IMG/VR virus record: IMGVR_UViG_3300048838_001845
Span: 1-34,518 of that record
DNA length: 34,518 nt
DNA from: a virus
Strand: one strand, 5' to 3'
The position numbers and the translations under genes are program-made. Of the stretch, positions 8,974-15,053 are shown one piece after another (positions within the stretch are counted from its first letter, which is position 1; the number at the start of each line of letters is the position of its first letter). Under the pieces are notes generated by a model, which saw nothing but the letters and a program-made list of their open reading frames with translations, ran no database searches and was not told where the DNA came from.

Positions 8974-9368
8974 GTGATCGTCACGTTGCCCGTTGGGCTG
9001 ATGGTGATAGTGGCCTTGTGGCCATCTTCCATGTCGCTCTCTTCCGCGATGCTCGACACAAACGCCGAGCCGCTCACCGTGAGCGCCGTGCCCGGCCCCA
9101 CCAGCGAGAACGCGTGCGCGGTGCCGTTGTTGTGCGCCGTCAGCAGCGCGCCATGGCCGGCCAGCGCCTTATCCCACAGCACGGTGATGGTGAAGTCGCT
9201 CGCCGTGAATTTGCCGGTCGCGATGAATTCCTCCCAGCCGCCGGTGCTGTCATGCGCCGTCACCTCGGCCAGCACCTTCTCAATCTCCGGCCAGTCCACC
9301 TCCATGATCTTGGTGATCGACTGCGAGTTATAGGTGAGCGTCGTGCCCAGTCCGCCTTGTGTTGCCAT
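8970..9368 (-). CDS. Tail tube (major tail) protein, copy 1
   Basis: 132 residues from ATG 9368 with GGAGG just upstream. It carries AEVTAHDSTGGWEEFIATGK and TITVLWDKA, shared with the next gene, and ends in a beta-strand pair. Location between terminator-type genes and chaperone, plus the pattern of tail-tube proteins (beta sandwich with long central loop), makes this the tube subunit or a tube-derived paralogue. It is preceded by an unusual heptamer repeat (9380-9414) that separates it from copy 2. Confidence 0.8.
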   Translation of the reverse strand: MATQGGLGTTLTYNSQSITKIMEVDWPEIEKVLAEVTAHDSTGGWEEFIATGKFTASDFTITVLWDKALAGHGALLTAHNNGTAHAFSLVGPGTALTVSGSAFVSSIAEESDMEDGHKATITISPTGNVTIT

Positions 9369-9379
9369 CTTGCCTCCGT

Positions 9380-9414
9380 GAAATTCTCAATTCAGAATTC
9401 ACAATTCAAAATTC
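9380..9414. repeat. Five tandem heptamers NNAATTC
   Basis: Read on the plus strand, 9380-9414 is five adjacent 7-base units, each ending AATTC with two variable bases before it (GA, TC, AG, AC, AA). It is the only strongly AT-rich segment in the tail operon and lies between the two tail-tube paralogues, between the stop of one (9418) and the ribosome site of the other. It resembles short tandemly repeated heptanucleotides known from cyanobacteria and other bacteria. Confidence 0.85.
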
Positions 9415-9417
9415 TGA

Positions 9418-9828
9418 TTACGTCACCGTCGGCGCGCCGTTGGCCTTGCAGGTGAACTGAATCTTGAAGCCATCCTCCAAATCCGATGAAGGCTTCATCT
9501 TGAACCAGTGCGTCGCGGCCGCGATGGTTTCACTCGCGCCGGCCTTCGCGATGCTGCCATTCGTCGTCGCGCTGGCCTTGAAGGCTGTCAGCACCGCCTG
9601 GTGCACCGCATTCGCAGAATCCCACAGCACCGTGAAGTCCCACTCGCCGAGCGAGCGCTTGCCGCTGTTGATCTGCTCCTTGTAGCCGCCGCTGCTGTCG
9701 TGCGCGGTCACCTCCGCCATCGTGCGGCTGCGCTCCGGCAGCGTGCCCTCCACCACCTTCGGGATCGTGGTGAGCACCGCCGTGATGCTGATCTTGTAGA
9801 CGAGGCCAAAGCCTCCGTTCGTTGCCAT
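9418..9828 (-). CDS. Tail tube (major tail) protein, copy 2
   Basis: 136 residues from ATG 9828, which has a GGAGG-type site in front; a longer in-frame start at 9873 would run into the tail terminator gene. It shares MAT-x-GG, AEVTAHDSSGGYKEQ and DFTVLWDSA with the adjacent copy, so the two are paralogues, perhaps 35-40% identical by eye. Both end in a glycine/valine beta segment. One may form the tube and the other a tail-tube variant or terminal ring; sequence alone does not tell which. Confidence 0.8.
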   Translation of the reverse strand: MATNGGFGLVYKISITAVLTTIPKVVEGTLPERSRTMAEVTAHDSSGGYKEQINSGKRSLGEWDFTVLWDSANAVHQAVLTAFKASATTNGSIAKAGASETIAAATHWFKMKPSSDLEDGFKIQFTCKANGAPTVT

Positions 9829-9836
9829 GTTGCCTC

Positions 9837-10235
9837 CTAGCTGCGATAAAGAAACGTCACGTCGACCCGGCACACTGCCGCGTCCATCATCTCGTCGGTG
9901 TCATATTCCTCGCCGACGTTTGCATACTGCACATCGACCCCGCCGACGTTGCCGTTGCGCAGGCCGTTCAGGTCCGTGCGCAGCGCGGCCACCATCGCCT
10001 TCGCGCCGGCGTAAGTCTTCGACTGACACGTGAATTGCATCGTGCACCGGCGAAAATCCGCCGAGCCATCGTGCGCCAGCATCGCATCGCCGCCGCCCAC
10101 GCGCTGATAGGCAATCGCATCGAGCGACACATCCTGCGGGATGATCAGCGGATAGATCCGCGTGCCCACCTTCGTGGCTGTCTGCCGGCCCGCGCCGACG
10201 AGATAAGCGTAGAGACCCTCTTCCAGCGTCGGCAT
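9837..10235 (-). CDS. Tail terminator-like protein (DUF3168/gp17-type)
   Basis: 132 residues, ATG 10235 overlapping the previous stop by one base (TAATG). The start MPTLEEGLYAYLVGAGRQTA followed by RIYPLIIPQDVSLDAIAYQRV is typical of DUF3168 tail terminators, which cap the tail tube next to the head connector. Size (about 130 residues) and position right before the tube genes agree. The C-terminal half has the beta-strand VCRVDVTFLYRS common to the family. Confidence 0.8.
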   Translation of the reverse strand: MPTLEEGLYAYLVGAGRQTATKVGTRIYPLIIPQDVSLDAIAYQRVGGGDAMLAHDGSADFRRCTMQFTCQSKTYAGAKAMVAALRTDLNGLRNGNVGGVDVQYANVGEEYDTDEMMDAAVCRVDVTFLYRS

Positions 10236-10831
10236 TACTTCTTCTCCAACTGCGGCCGGATCACAGACCGCTCAATCGCCGCGCCGAAGGCCGCCTCCAT
10301 GCGCGCCGTGTTGCCAAGAAAATTCTTCCGCAGGAACGGCTGCGCGGCCATCGCGCCACGCCGCACCCGCTTCGCGAAGATCAGCTCGCCGCTCGCGCCG
10401 CTATTGGCATAGAACGCCAGCGCCTGCGCCTCGCCGCGCACCGTGCGGCCGCTCATGCGCCGGCCCGTGCGCTTGTTGATCGCCGTGCGCTTCGACTTCT
10501 TGCGCACCAGGTCGATCTCGAACGGCTGCACGCCCGTCTCGAAGAACTGGTAATACCACCGGCGCTTATCCGGCCCCACCTGAATGGCTTTCGTGTTGGG
10601 TGTGTCGGGCTTCGTCGCGTATTCCGTCACGATGTGCGGGCCCGGCGCATCGGCGCGGATCTGCACCTCCGCCGGCTGAATGCCCTCGTCGAGCGCCTTC
10701 TCCAGCGTCGCGCCGCGTGAGGCCTTCGACATGGCGCGCAGCTTCGCGGCGAGCACATCGCCGCCCTCGATCTTCACATCGAAGGCCATGCCCTTGCCGC
10801 GCTTCGTTACGCTCGGTTTGCGCTTAGCCAT
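10235..10831 (-). CDS. HK97 gp10-like tail completion protein
   Basis: 198 residues, ATG at 10831, overlapping the head closure gene end by 8 bases. Basic protein with GGDVLAAKLRAMSKASR near the start, ADAPGPHIVTEY, the RWYYQFFETGVQPF segment and the closing AAQPFLRKNF, all features of HK97-gp10 family proteins that act in head-tail joining or tail completion. An inserted basic stretch (about 105-130, KKSKRTAINKRTGRR) makes it longer than the common 130-150 residues. Confidence 0.85.
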   Translation of the reverse strand: MAKRKPSVTKRGKGMAFDVKIEGGDVLAAKLRAMSKASRGATLEKALDEGIQPAEVQIRADAPGPHIVTEYATKPDTPNTKAIQVGPDKRRWYYQFFETGVQPFEIDLVRKKSKRTAINKRTGRRMSGRTVRGEAQALAFYANSGASGELIFAKRVRRGAMAAQPFLRKNFLGNTARMEAAFGAAIERSVIRPQLEKK

Positions 10832-11147
10832 CCACCAGCTCCCGGCACATCAGCACCAGCTCCACGCCGGCCAGGTTGCTCTCCTGCACATACACGATGT
10901 CGTAGATGTGGCCCTGCACCGTCACGCGCATCGCCGGCTTGATCCCCGGCGTGTAGCGCAACCGCACCTGCACAGTCACCTCTTCCTGCACCTGTTTGGC
11001 TTGCAGGAACTCGCGGCCGCTGATCGGCCGCACTTCCGCCCAGGTGTTGATCACCGGCGTCCACGTCACCACCTCCGCGCCAAAGGTGTCCTTCACGACG
11101 CTCTTTTGCTCGATGGTGATGAAGCGATCCAGCTTGCCGGCTTGCAT
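10824..11147 (-). CDS. Head closure (head-tail adaptor) protein, gp16/Stopper-like
   Basis: 107 residues from ATG 11147; GGGAG eight bases upstream supports this over GTG 11162, which lies inside the connector gene. MQAGKLDRFITIEQKS followed by TWAEVRPISGREFLQA and QVRLRYTPGIKPAMRV is the standard pattern of the phage head closure family. It closes the portal/adaptor channel and offers the tail a docking surface. Confidence 0.9.
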   Translation of the reverse strand: MQAGKLDRFITIEQKSVVKDTFGAEVVTWTPVINTWAEVRPISGREFLQAKQVQEEVTVQVRLRYTPGIKPAMRVTVQGHIYDIVYVQESNLAGVELVLMCRELVDG

Positions 11148-11149
11148 CG

Positions 11150-11776
11150 TCAGAACTCCCACGCCCGATCGACGCCGATCAGGTCATGCACGCCCAGCGG
11201 CAACTGCGCCGGCACGAGGCCGGCACCCATCACCACCTGCTCGCGGTTTTCATACAGATGGCCGGCGATGAGCTTGATGGCGTGAATGAAATTCACCGGC
11301 ACCAGCGCCCGCGCCGCGCTCACCGTGCCGGCCTGCGCGTTGCTCGCCAGCACATCCGTGAAGCCGGCCACATAGCGAACGCGGATCGCGCCAATGGGCA
11401 ACAGCAAATCACTCGGCCAGCTCTGCGTCGCCTTCAGCGCAATGCGCCCCGGCGTGCTGGTCGTGTCGACGATGTAGTTGTTGCTGCTGAAGGTGAAATC
11501 CACGCCAAGCGCGTCGGTGTATTTGATCGACGTCACCGAGAAGAGAGGCGGCATCGGCAGCTTGATCACGCCGCCAAACGGCCAGCGATCCAGCACCAGC
11601 TCGCACTCCGTGCCCATCAGCACGCGCCACGCCACACCCTCGACATACACCCGCGCCGCGGTGATCAGCGACGCCAAATACGTGTCTTCGGTGCTGCCCG
11701 TGATGCGGCTGTGCATCTTCATGTCGTCGATGCTCACCGGCTCAAACGCGGGGGATGCAATGCGCCGCCATTCCAT
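11150..11776 (-). CDS. Head-tail connector (HK97 gp6-like adaptor)
   Basis: 208 residues, ATG 11776. The N terminus (VSIDDMKMHSRITGSTEDTY followed by LASLITAARVYVEG) is a clear gp6/gp15-type adaptor signature, and IRVRYVAGF with a C-terminal helical part (PVNFIHAIKLIAGHLYENRE) completes it. It forms the ring below the portal. Longer than the minimal family by about 80 residues, mainly through a beta-rich middle, as in many Gram-positive and Chloroflexota-type phages. Confidence 0.9.
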   Translation of the reverse strand: MEWRRIASPAFEPVSIDDMKMHSRITGSTEDTYLASLITAARVYVEGVAWRVLMGTECELVLDRWPFGGVIKLPMPPLFSVTSIKYTDALGVDFTFSSNNYIVDTTSTPGRIALKATQSWPSDLLLPIGAIRVRYVAGFTDVLASNAQAGTVSAARALVPVNFIHAIKLIAGHLYENREQVVMGAGLVPAQLPLGVHDLIGVDRAWEF

Positions 11777-11779
11777 CGC

Positions 11780-12130
11780 TTATCCAGCCTCCCAGAACGC
11801 CGGCGCCGCGCTCGGTCGCTTGCTGGCCGTGATCAGATACGGCAGCGCGTAGATGTCGTATCCGAGATCCCCGCGCACCGTTACCATCAGGCGATTGTGC
11901 GCCGGCCCCAGCACGTCGATCATGAACGTGCCCGGCATCTTGTCGATGCGCACCTCAGCGCCGGGTGCGTCCCATATGCCGCCATCCTGGTCGATGGTGT
12001 GCACAGTGATCACCGCCTGCGCATCCGCGATCCCGACGATCATCACGCCATCCGCGCCGGTCACATCAAACGGAATGCCCGGCGTCACATTCTGCGGGAT
12101 CGTGCGCTTCTCACTGGCCATCGCTTGCAT
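11780..12130 (-). CDS. Small virion-module protein, function unknown
   Basis: 116 residues from ATG 12130 (ATGA overlap with the gene before; GAGG six bases upstream); a second ATG at 12121 is possible. Predicted mostly beta (GVMIVGIADAQAVITVHTID, RLMVTVRGDLGYDIYALPY). Found between the two short paralogous proteins and the connector, so perhaps a capsid-associated or decoration protein, but no family recognised. Confidence 0.65.
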   Translation of the reverse strand: MQAMASEKRTIPQNVTPGIPFDVTGADGVMIVGIADAQAVITVHTIDQDGGIWDAPGAEVRIDKMPGTFMIDVLGPAHNRLMVTVRGDLGYDIYALPYLITASKRPSAAPAFWEAG

Positions 12131-12333
12131 CAGCTCCCTCGCTGTGGGCCGCTTGTGGCCCGCTCGGTTGCCGCCGTCTCACGACGTGAGCGTTTGCCAT
12201 CGACGCGCTCGACGACGCCGGCATTCACCAGCGCCTCAGCGGTCGCCTCGTCAATCTCCGCCTCGGTGCCTTCAGGCATCACACTGCCATCCACCACCGT
12301 GGCGCGAATGAATTTCACCTTGATCTTCGTCAT
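12130..12333 (-). CDS. Short protein with E-x-D-x-ATAEAL-V-x-AG motif, paralogue of the next gene
   Basis: 67 residues. The core EAEIDEATAEALVNAGVVE followed by RVDG matches YEVDAATAQAWIAAGLAE of the gene at 12330-12530, so the pair arose by duplication. Proteins of this short beta-hairpin/helix type, ending in a charged tail, are common just before or after major capsid genes in phages; function unknown. ATG at 12333 overlaps the stop of its neighbour by 4 bases. Confidence 0.65.
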   Translation of the reverse strand: MTKIKVKFIRATVVDGSVMPEGTEAEIDEATAEALVNAGVVERVDGKRSRRETAATERATSGPQRGS

Positions 12334-12530
12334 TTGCGTTTTCGCTTCGGTGTCGCGTCATCCGCCGGCGCATCCGGCGCTGAAGCGGTGGCGGGGGTGT
12401 CCACCGCTTCAGCGAGCCCGGCTGCAATCCATGCCTGCGCGGTTGCCGCGTCCACCTCATACGTCTCGCCCTGCTCGAATACTTTCCAGTCGGGCATGAC
12501 GCACATGGAGACCAGCACCAGCACTTTCAT
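12330..12530 (-). CDS. Short protein, paralogue of the gene at 12130-12333
   Basis: 66 residues. Begins MKVLVLVSMCVMPDWKVFEQ, then the shared ETYEVDAATAQAWIAAGLAE motif, then a proline/alanine and lysine/arginine tail (PKRKRK). Its ATG follows the capsid gene stop with only TCC between, and has no evident ribosome site, so it is probably translated by coupling from the major capsid gene. Function unknown. Confidence 0.65.
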   Translation of the reverse strand: MKVLVLVSMCVMPDWKVFEQGETYEVDAATAQAWIAAGLAEAVDTPATASAPDAPADDATPKRKRK

Positions 12531-12533
12531 GGA

Positions 12534-13700
12534 TTAGGGATGCGTGCCGTATTGAATCGCTTCCGCCACGCTCAGCTTGTAGACCGTGCGCATGTAGTAG
12601 AAGAGATTCACCTGGCCATTGGCCGCGCTCGAATACGGATCGCGCAGCACCACGAGTTGCGGATCTTCGCGCATCTGCATGAAATTGAAGTTGCCGAAGA
12701 TCAGCGATTTCTTGGTTGTGGCCACGGCCTCCGCGTAGCCCGTGTTGAACACCGGCGAGCCCCACAACTGCGCCTGGCCGCTGGCGCCGATTGCGCCGGC
12801 CGGCATCGGCGCAAACTGCCACGCGTTGCCGGCGAGCGAGCGATACGCGCCTTCGGTCGCGCGGCGCATCAGCCAGGCCGTGTTGTCCTGGTAGCCATCC
12901 GGCAGCGCATACACCAGCTTCGGGATGTCGGCTGCGGTGGCCGCAGATGCTGAGCCCAGCGCGTTGGTGCTGCCGCTGGCCAGCGCCTCGGTCACAAGCA
13001 GCTGGTTGTGCGTCTTCGCCCAGGCGCGCCCCACGTAATTCTCCAAATAGGCCATGACCGCCGCGTCTTCGTCCTGCATCAGCTCATAGGAGAGCGTGAG
13101 CTTCTTGGTGTATTTCACCAGGGTGAGCGACTTCTTGGCCAGCACCGGCGCATCGCGGTCGAAGGCGACCGTCTCGCCGGTGCTCACGAATTCGTTGGCC
13201 GTGCCGTTGTCGACCACGCTGTCGACCGTCGTGCCCTTGCCCGGCACGCGCTCCACGCCGAGGCGATCCGCCAGCATGCTCTCGTTGCGCTTCGCGATGA
13301 TGCGATTGTTCAGGCCGGTCGGCACTGTCACGCCGCCATCGGCAGCGGTGCCGATGTTCATGTCGGTGTCGTTGCTGGCGCGCAACTCGCGAGAACGGTC
13401 GCCGGTGCGAATGTAGTGCGCCAGGGCGCGCTCTTCGGTGTCGCCGCGCTGCGTCTTGTTGACGGTGGGCAGCTCGATCTTCGGGTCCGGCTTGCCGGCG
13501 CGCAGGCCATCGCTCTCATCGAGGGTGGCGCTTTCGGCCTCCAGCTTCTCGGCGCGCGCGATGTCGGCCTTCAGCTCGTCGGCCTGCTTCATCAGGTTGT
13601 CGAACGTGGCGCGCGTCTCGGCGGTCTGCTCGCCCTCGGCCACGGCCTTCGCCTGGTCGATCAAGGCCGCGCGCTTTTGCATGAGTTGTTTCTTGTTCAT
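12534..13700 (-). CDS. Major capsid protein, HK97 fold
   Basis: 388 residues. Residues 1-105 are a helical, charged delta (scaffold) region (KKQLMQKRAALIDQAKAVAE at the start), followed by the mature coat from about 108 (DMNIGTAADGGVTVPTGL, then FVSTGETVAFDRD, AYLENYVGRAWAKTHNQLLV, LFYYMRTVYKLSVAEAIQYG). These are hallmark HK97-type motifs. A cleavage near residues 104-112 by the protease encoded just upstream is expected. The gene is 7 bases downstream of the protease stop. Confidence 0.95.
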   Translation of the reverse strand: MNKKQLMQKRAALIDQAKAVAEGEQTAETRATFDNLMKQADELKADIARAEKLEAESATLDESDGLRAGKPDPKIELPTVNKTQRGDTEERALAHYIRTGDRSRELRASNDTDMNIGTAADGGVTVPTGLNNRIIAKRNESMLADRLGVERVPGKGTTVDSVVDNGTANEFVSTGETVAFDRDAPVLAKKSLTLVKYTKKLTLSYELMQDEDAAVMAYLENYVGRAWAKTHNQLLVTEALASGSTNALGSASAATAADIPKLVYALPDGYQDNTAWLMRRATEGAYRSLAGNAWQFAPMPAGAIGASGQAQLWGSPVFNTGYAEAVATTKKSLIFGNFNFMQMREDPQLVVLRDPYSSAANGQVNLFYYMRTVYKLSVAEAIQYGTHP

Positions 13701-13707
13701 GACTGTC

Positions 13708-14397
13708 TTAAATCTCCGTTTGTGCTATTCGCACCCTCATGCGCATTTGCGCTTGCGCCGCCTGGCGCTCCGCGTTGCGCTTGTCACCCTCAGAGGGTGG
13801 CTGCTCATCATTCACGCCGGCCGCCTGGCCGATGTGCTGATTCCTGAATGCTTCAGCGCGCTGCAGCAGCGCATCGCTGAGGCTGCCGGCGCGCACATTC
13901 ACTGATGTGCCCGTGTATGCGGGGAACGTCACCGGCGAGACCTCGTAGAGCCGCACCTTGTTCAGCGTGCGATACACCACGTCCTTCTCGCGGTCGTAGC
14001 GGAACTCATCCTCGATCACGCTGAAGGCGAAGCTCATCTGGCTCACGTCGCCGCGCTGGATGCTCGCCATCAGGTCACGCGCCCATTGCGCATCGGGAGG
14101 CGTGTTCTCAATCCACAGGCCGGTGTTGTCTTCGCGCAGGGTGAGCGTGCCGGCGCCGGTGCGCCCCAGCACATAGTCGGGGTTGTGATTCCACAGCGCG
14201 CGAATGTCGCCATCCTTCAGCGAGTCGGCAAACGCGCCCGGCGCGATCTGCTCGCGCATCTCGAAGCCGAAGCCGCCGAGATCCTCGCTCCACTGGTTGA
14301 AGACCGCCGCATAGCCGGCGAGCTGCTTGCCGTCGCCGGCAGCATCGCGCTGCAAGGCACTCGCGGGGAAGGTGCGTCGCTCGATCTGTTGATTCAT
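13708..14397 (-). CDS. HK97-family prohead protease
   Basis: 229 residues. IERRTFPAS at the start, LAGYAAVFNQWS, the LWNHNPDYVLGRT segment (His71) and RGDVSQMSFAF (Ser122) are the S78/U35 prohead protease motifs with the catalytic His and Ser. The C-terminal tail (about 170-229) is Gln/Arg-rich and probably a scaffold-interacting or self-cleaved part. The ATG has no ribosome site: the bases before it are the T tract of a terminator-like hairpin, which is unusual. Confidence 0.92.
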   Translation of the reverse strand: MNQQIERRTFPASALQRDAAGDGKQLAGYAAVFNQWSEDLGGFGFEMREQIAPGAFADSLKDGDIRALWNHNPDYVLGRTGAGTLTLREDNTGLWIENTPPDAQWARDLMASIQRGDVSQMSFAFSVIEDEFRYDREKDVVYRTLNKVRLYEVSPVTFPAYTGTSVNVRAGSLSDALLQRAEAFRNQHIGQAAGVNDEQPPSEGDKRNAERQAAQAQMRMRVRIAQTEI

Positions 14398-14410
14398 GGT
14401 AAAAAGAACC

Positions 14411-14444
14411 AGGCGGCCACATTTCCATGGAAATGTGGCCGCCT
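14411..14444. terminator. Perfect 34-bp palindrome with T tracts on both sides
   Basis: AGGCGGCCACATTTCCA followed at once by its exact complement. Leftward reading gives the hairpin and then TTCTTTTT directly before the prohead protease ATG; rightward, a small CCTGTAACAGG hairpin and TTTTT follow. It is therefore terminator-like in both directions. A near-identical element occurs at 20448-20479. Confidence 0.75.
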
Positions 14445-14514
14445 GTAACAGGTTTTTCAGCCGGGTATTAAATTGCTGCCCGTGATTCTATACCCATTTT
14501 GCCGGCGTGCGCAA

Positions 14515-14619
14515 CTAGCCGCCGGCACAGCCTCGCAGCACCGCCGTGATGATCAGCAGCGCCAAAGGCAGCGCGATCCACCACGGCAACACAGCCTTGT
14601 TGTATTTATTCCTGAACAC
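14515..14619 (-). CDS. Possible 34-residue single-span membrane peptide
   Basis: GTG at 14619, stop TAG at 14515. Positively charged start (FRNKYNK), then PWWIALPLALLIITAVL as one membrane span, ending RGCAGG. A weak AAGG site precedes the GTG. It lies in the control region between portal and protease, and could be a small regulatory or holin-like peptide. Low certainty because of its size, start codon and weak ribosome site. Confidence 0.35.
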   Translation of the reverse strand: MFRNKYNKAVLPWWIALPLALLIITAVLRGCAGG

Positions 14620-14663
14620 TTGCCTTTTATTTTAGTTCGCGTATCATGCCTTTAGTCAATAGA

Positions 14664-14693
14664 GAACCCGATTAATTGCAGTTAATCGGGTTC
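14664..14693. terminator. 12-bp perfect inverted repeat, possible terminator
   Basis: GAACCCGATTAA, six-base loop, then its complement. It lies between the two very small genes of the control region. No clear T tract on either side, so termination is uncertain; it may instead be a protein-binding dyad or an RNA stability element. Confidence 0.45.
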
Positions 14694-14718
14694 ACTCATA
14701 GACTTCAGTGATTCAGGG

Positions 14719-14865
14719 TTAGCTTGCCATCAAGTAAAGCCCCACAATCACCATCGTCGCGCCGGTGATCTGACGGTTGTTCACAGCGATGCCACTCGCG
14801 AGAATTGGCAACATTGCTGCATCCGTCAGCCGCCGGTTTTTTTTTGCCCTGCGCGGTTTCTTCAT
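14719..14865 (-). CDS. 48-residue basic small membrane protein
   Basis: ATG 14865 with a perfect ribosome site (AGGAGG five bases upstream), stop TAA at 14719. Residues 1-13 are strongly basic (MKKPRRAKKNRRL), followed by a moderately hydrophobic helix and a clear C-terminal span (ITGATMVIVGLYLMAS). A run of nine A residues falls within codons 7-10. A TTGACA promoter and a dyad lie just upstream. Function unknown; a small membrane-active or regulatory protein at the head of the capsid genes. Confidence 0.6.
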   Translation of the reverse strand: MKKPRRAKKNRRLTDAAMLPILASGIAVNNRQITGATMVIVGLYLMAS

Positions 14866-14885
14866 TGATACCTCCTAGAAGTTTT

Positions 14886-14911
14886 GATGATGCGCCTTAG
14901 TGCACATCATC
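14886..14911. promoter_or_regulatory. Imperfect dyad (operator or leader hairpin)
   Basis: Arms GATGATGCGC and GCACATCATC (9 of 10 paired) around a 6-base loop, just downstream of the predicted -10 box and upstream of the AGGAGG of the 48-residue gene. Position over the expected transcription start suggests an operator; it could also fold in the leader. Confidence 0.5.
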
Positions 14912-14915
14912 AGGA

Positions 14916-14944
14916 TTGATAATCTTCTGGCAAGGCAATGTCAA
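14916..14944 (-). promoter_or_regulatory. Predicted sigma70-type promoter for the capsid segment
   Basis: Minus strand: -35 TTGACA at 14944-14939, 17-base spacer, -10 TATCAA at 14921-14916. The surrounding sequence is AT-richer than the flanking genes. It would drive the 48-residue gene and, if the hairpin at 14411 is read through, the protease and capsid genes. Confidence 0.6.
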
Positions 14945-15053
14945 TCTGTAGGATGCCCCAATCCGATCAATTTTAAGGTGATTACTTGTAAATAACGCCA
15001 CTTCTTACATTATTCACTTCCGATAACAAGTAAAGCCGGCACGGGGCTCGATT

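Noticed and set aside
11186-12499. 437-codon plus-strand frame opposite connector genes
   Set aside because: Spans several well-supported genes on the other strand and has no recognisable domain.
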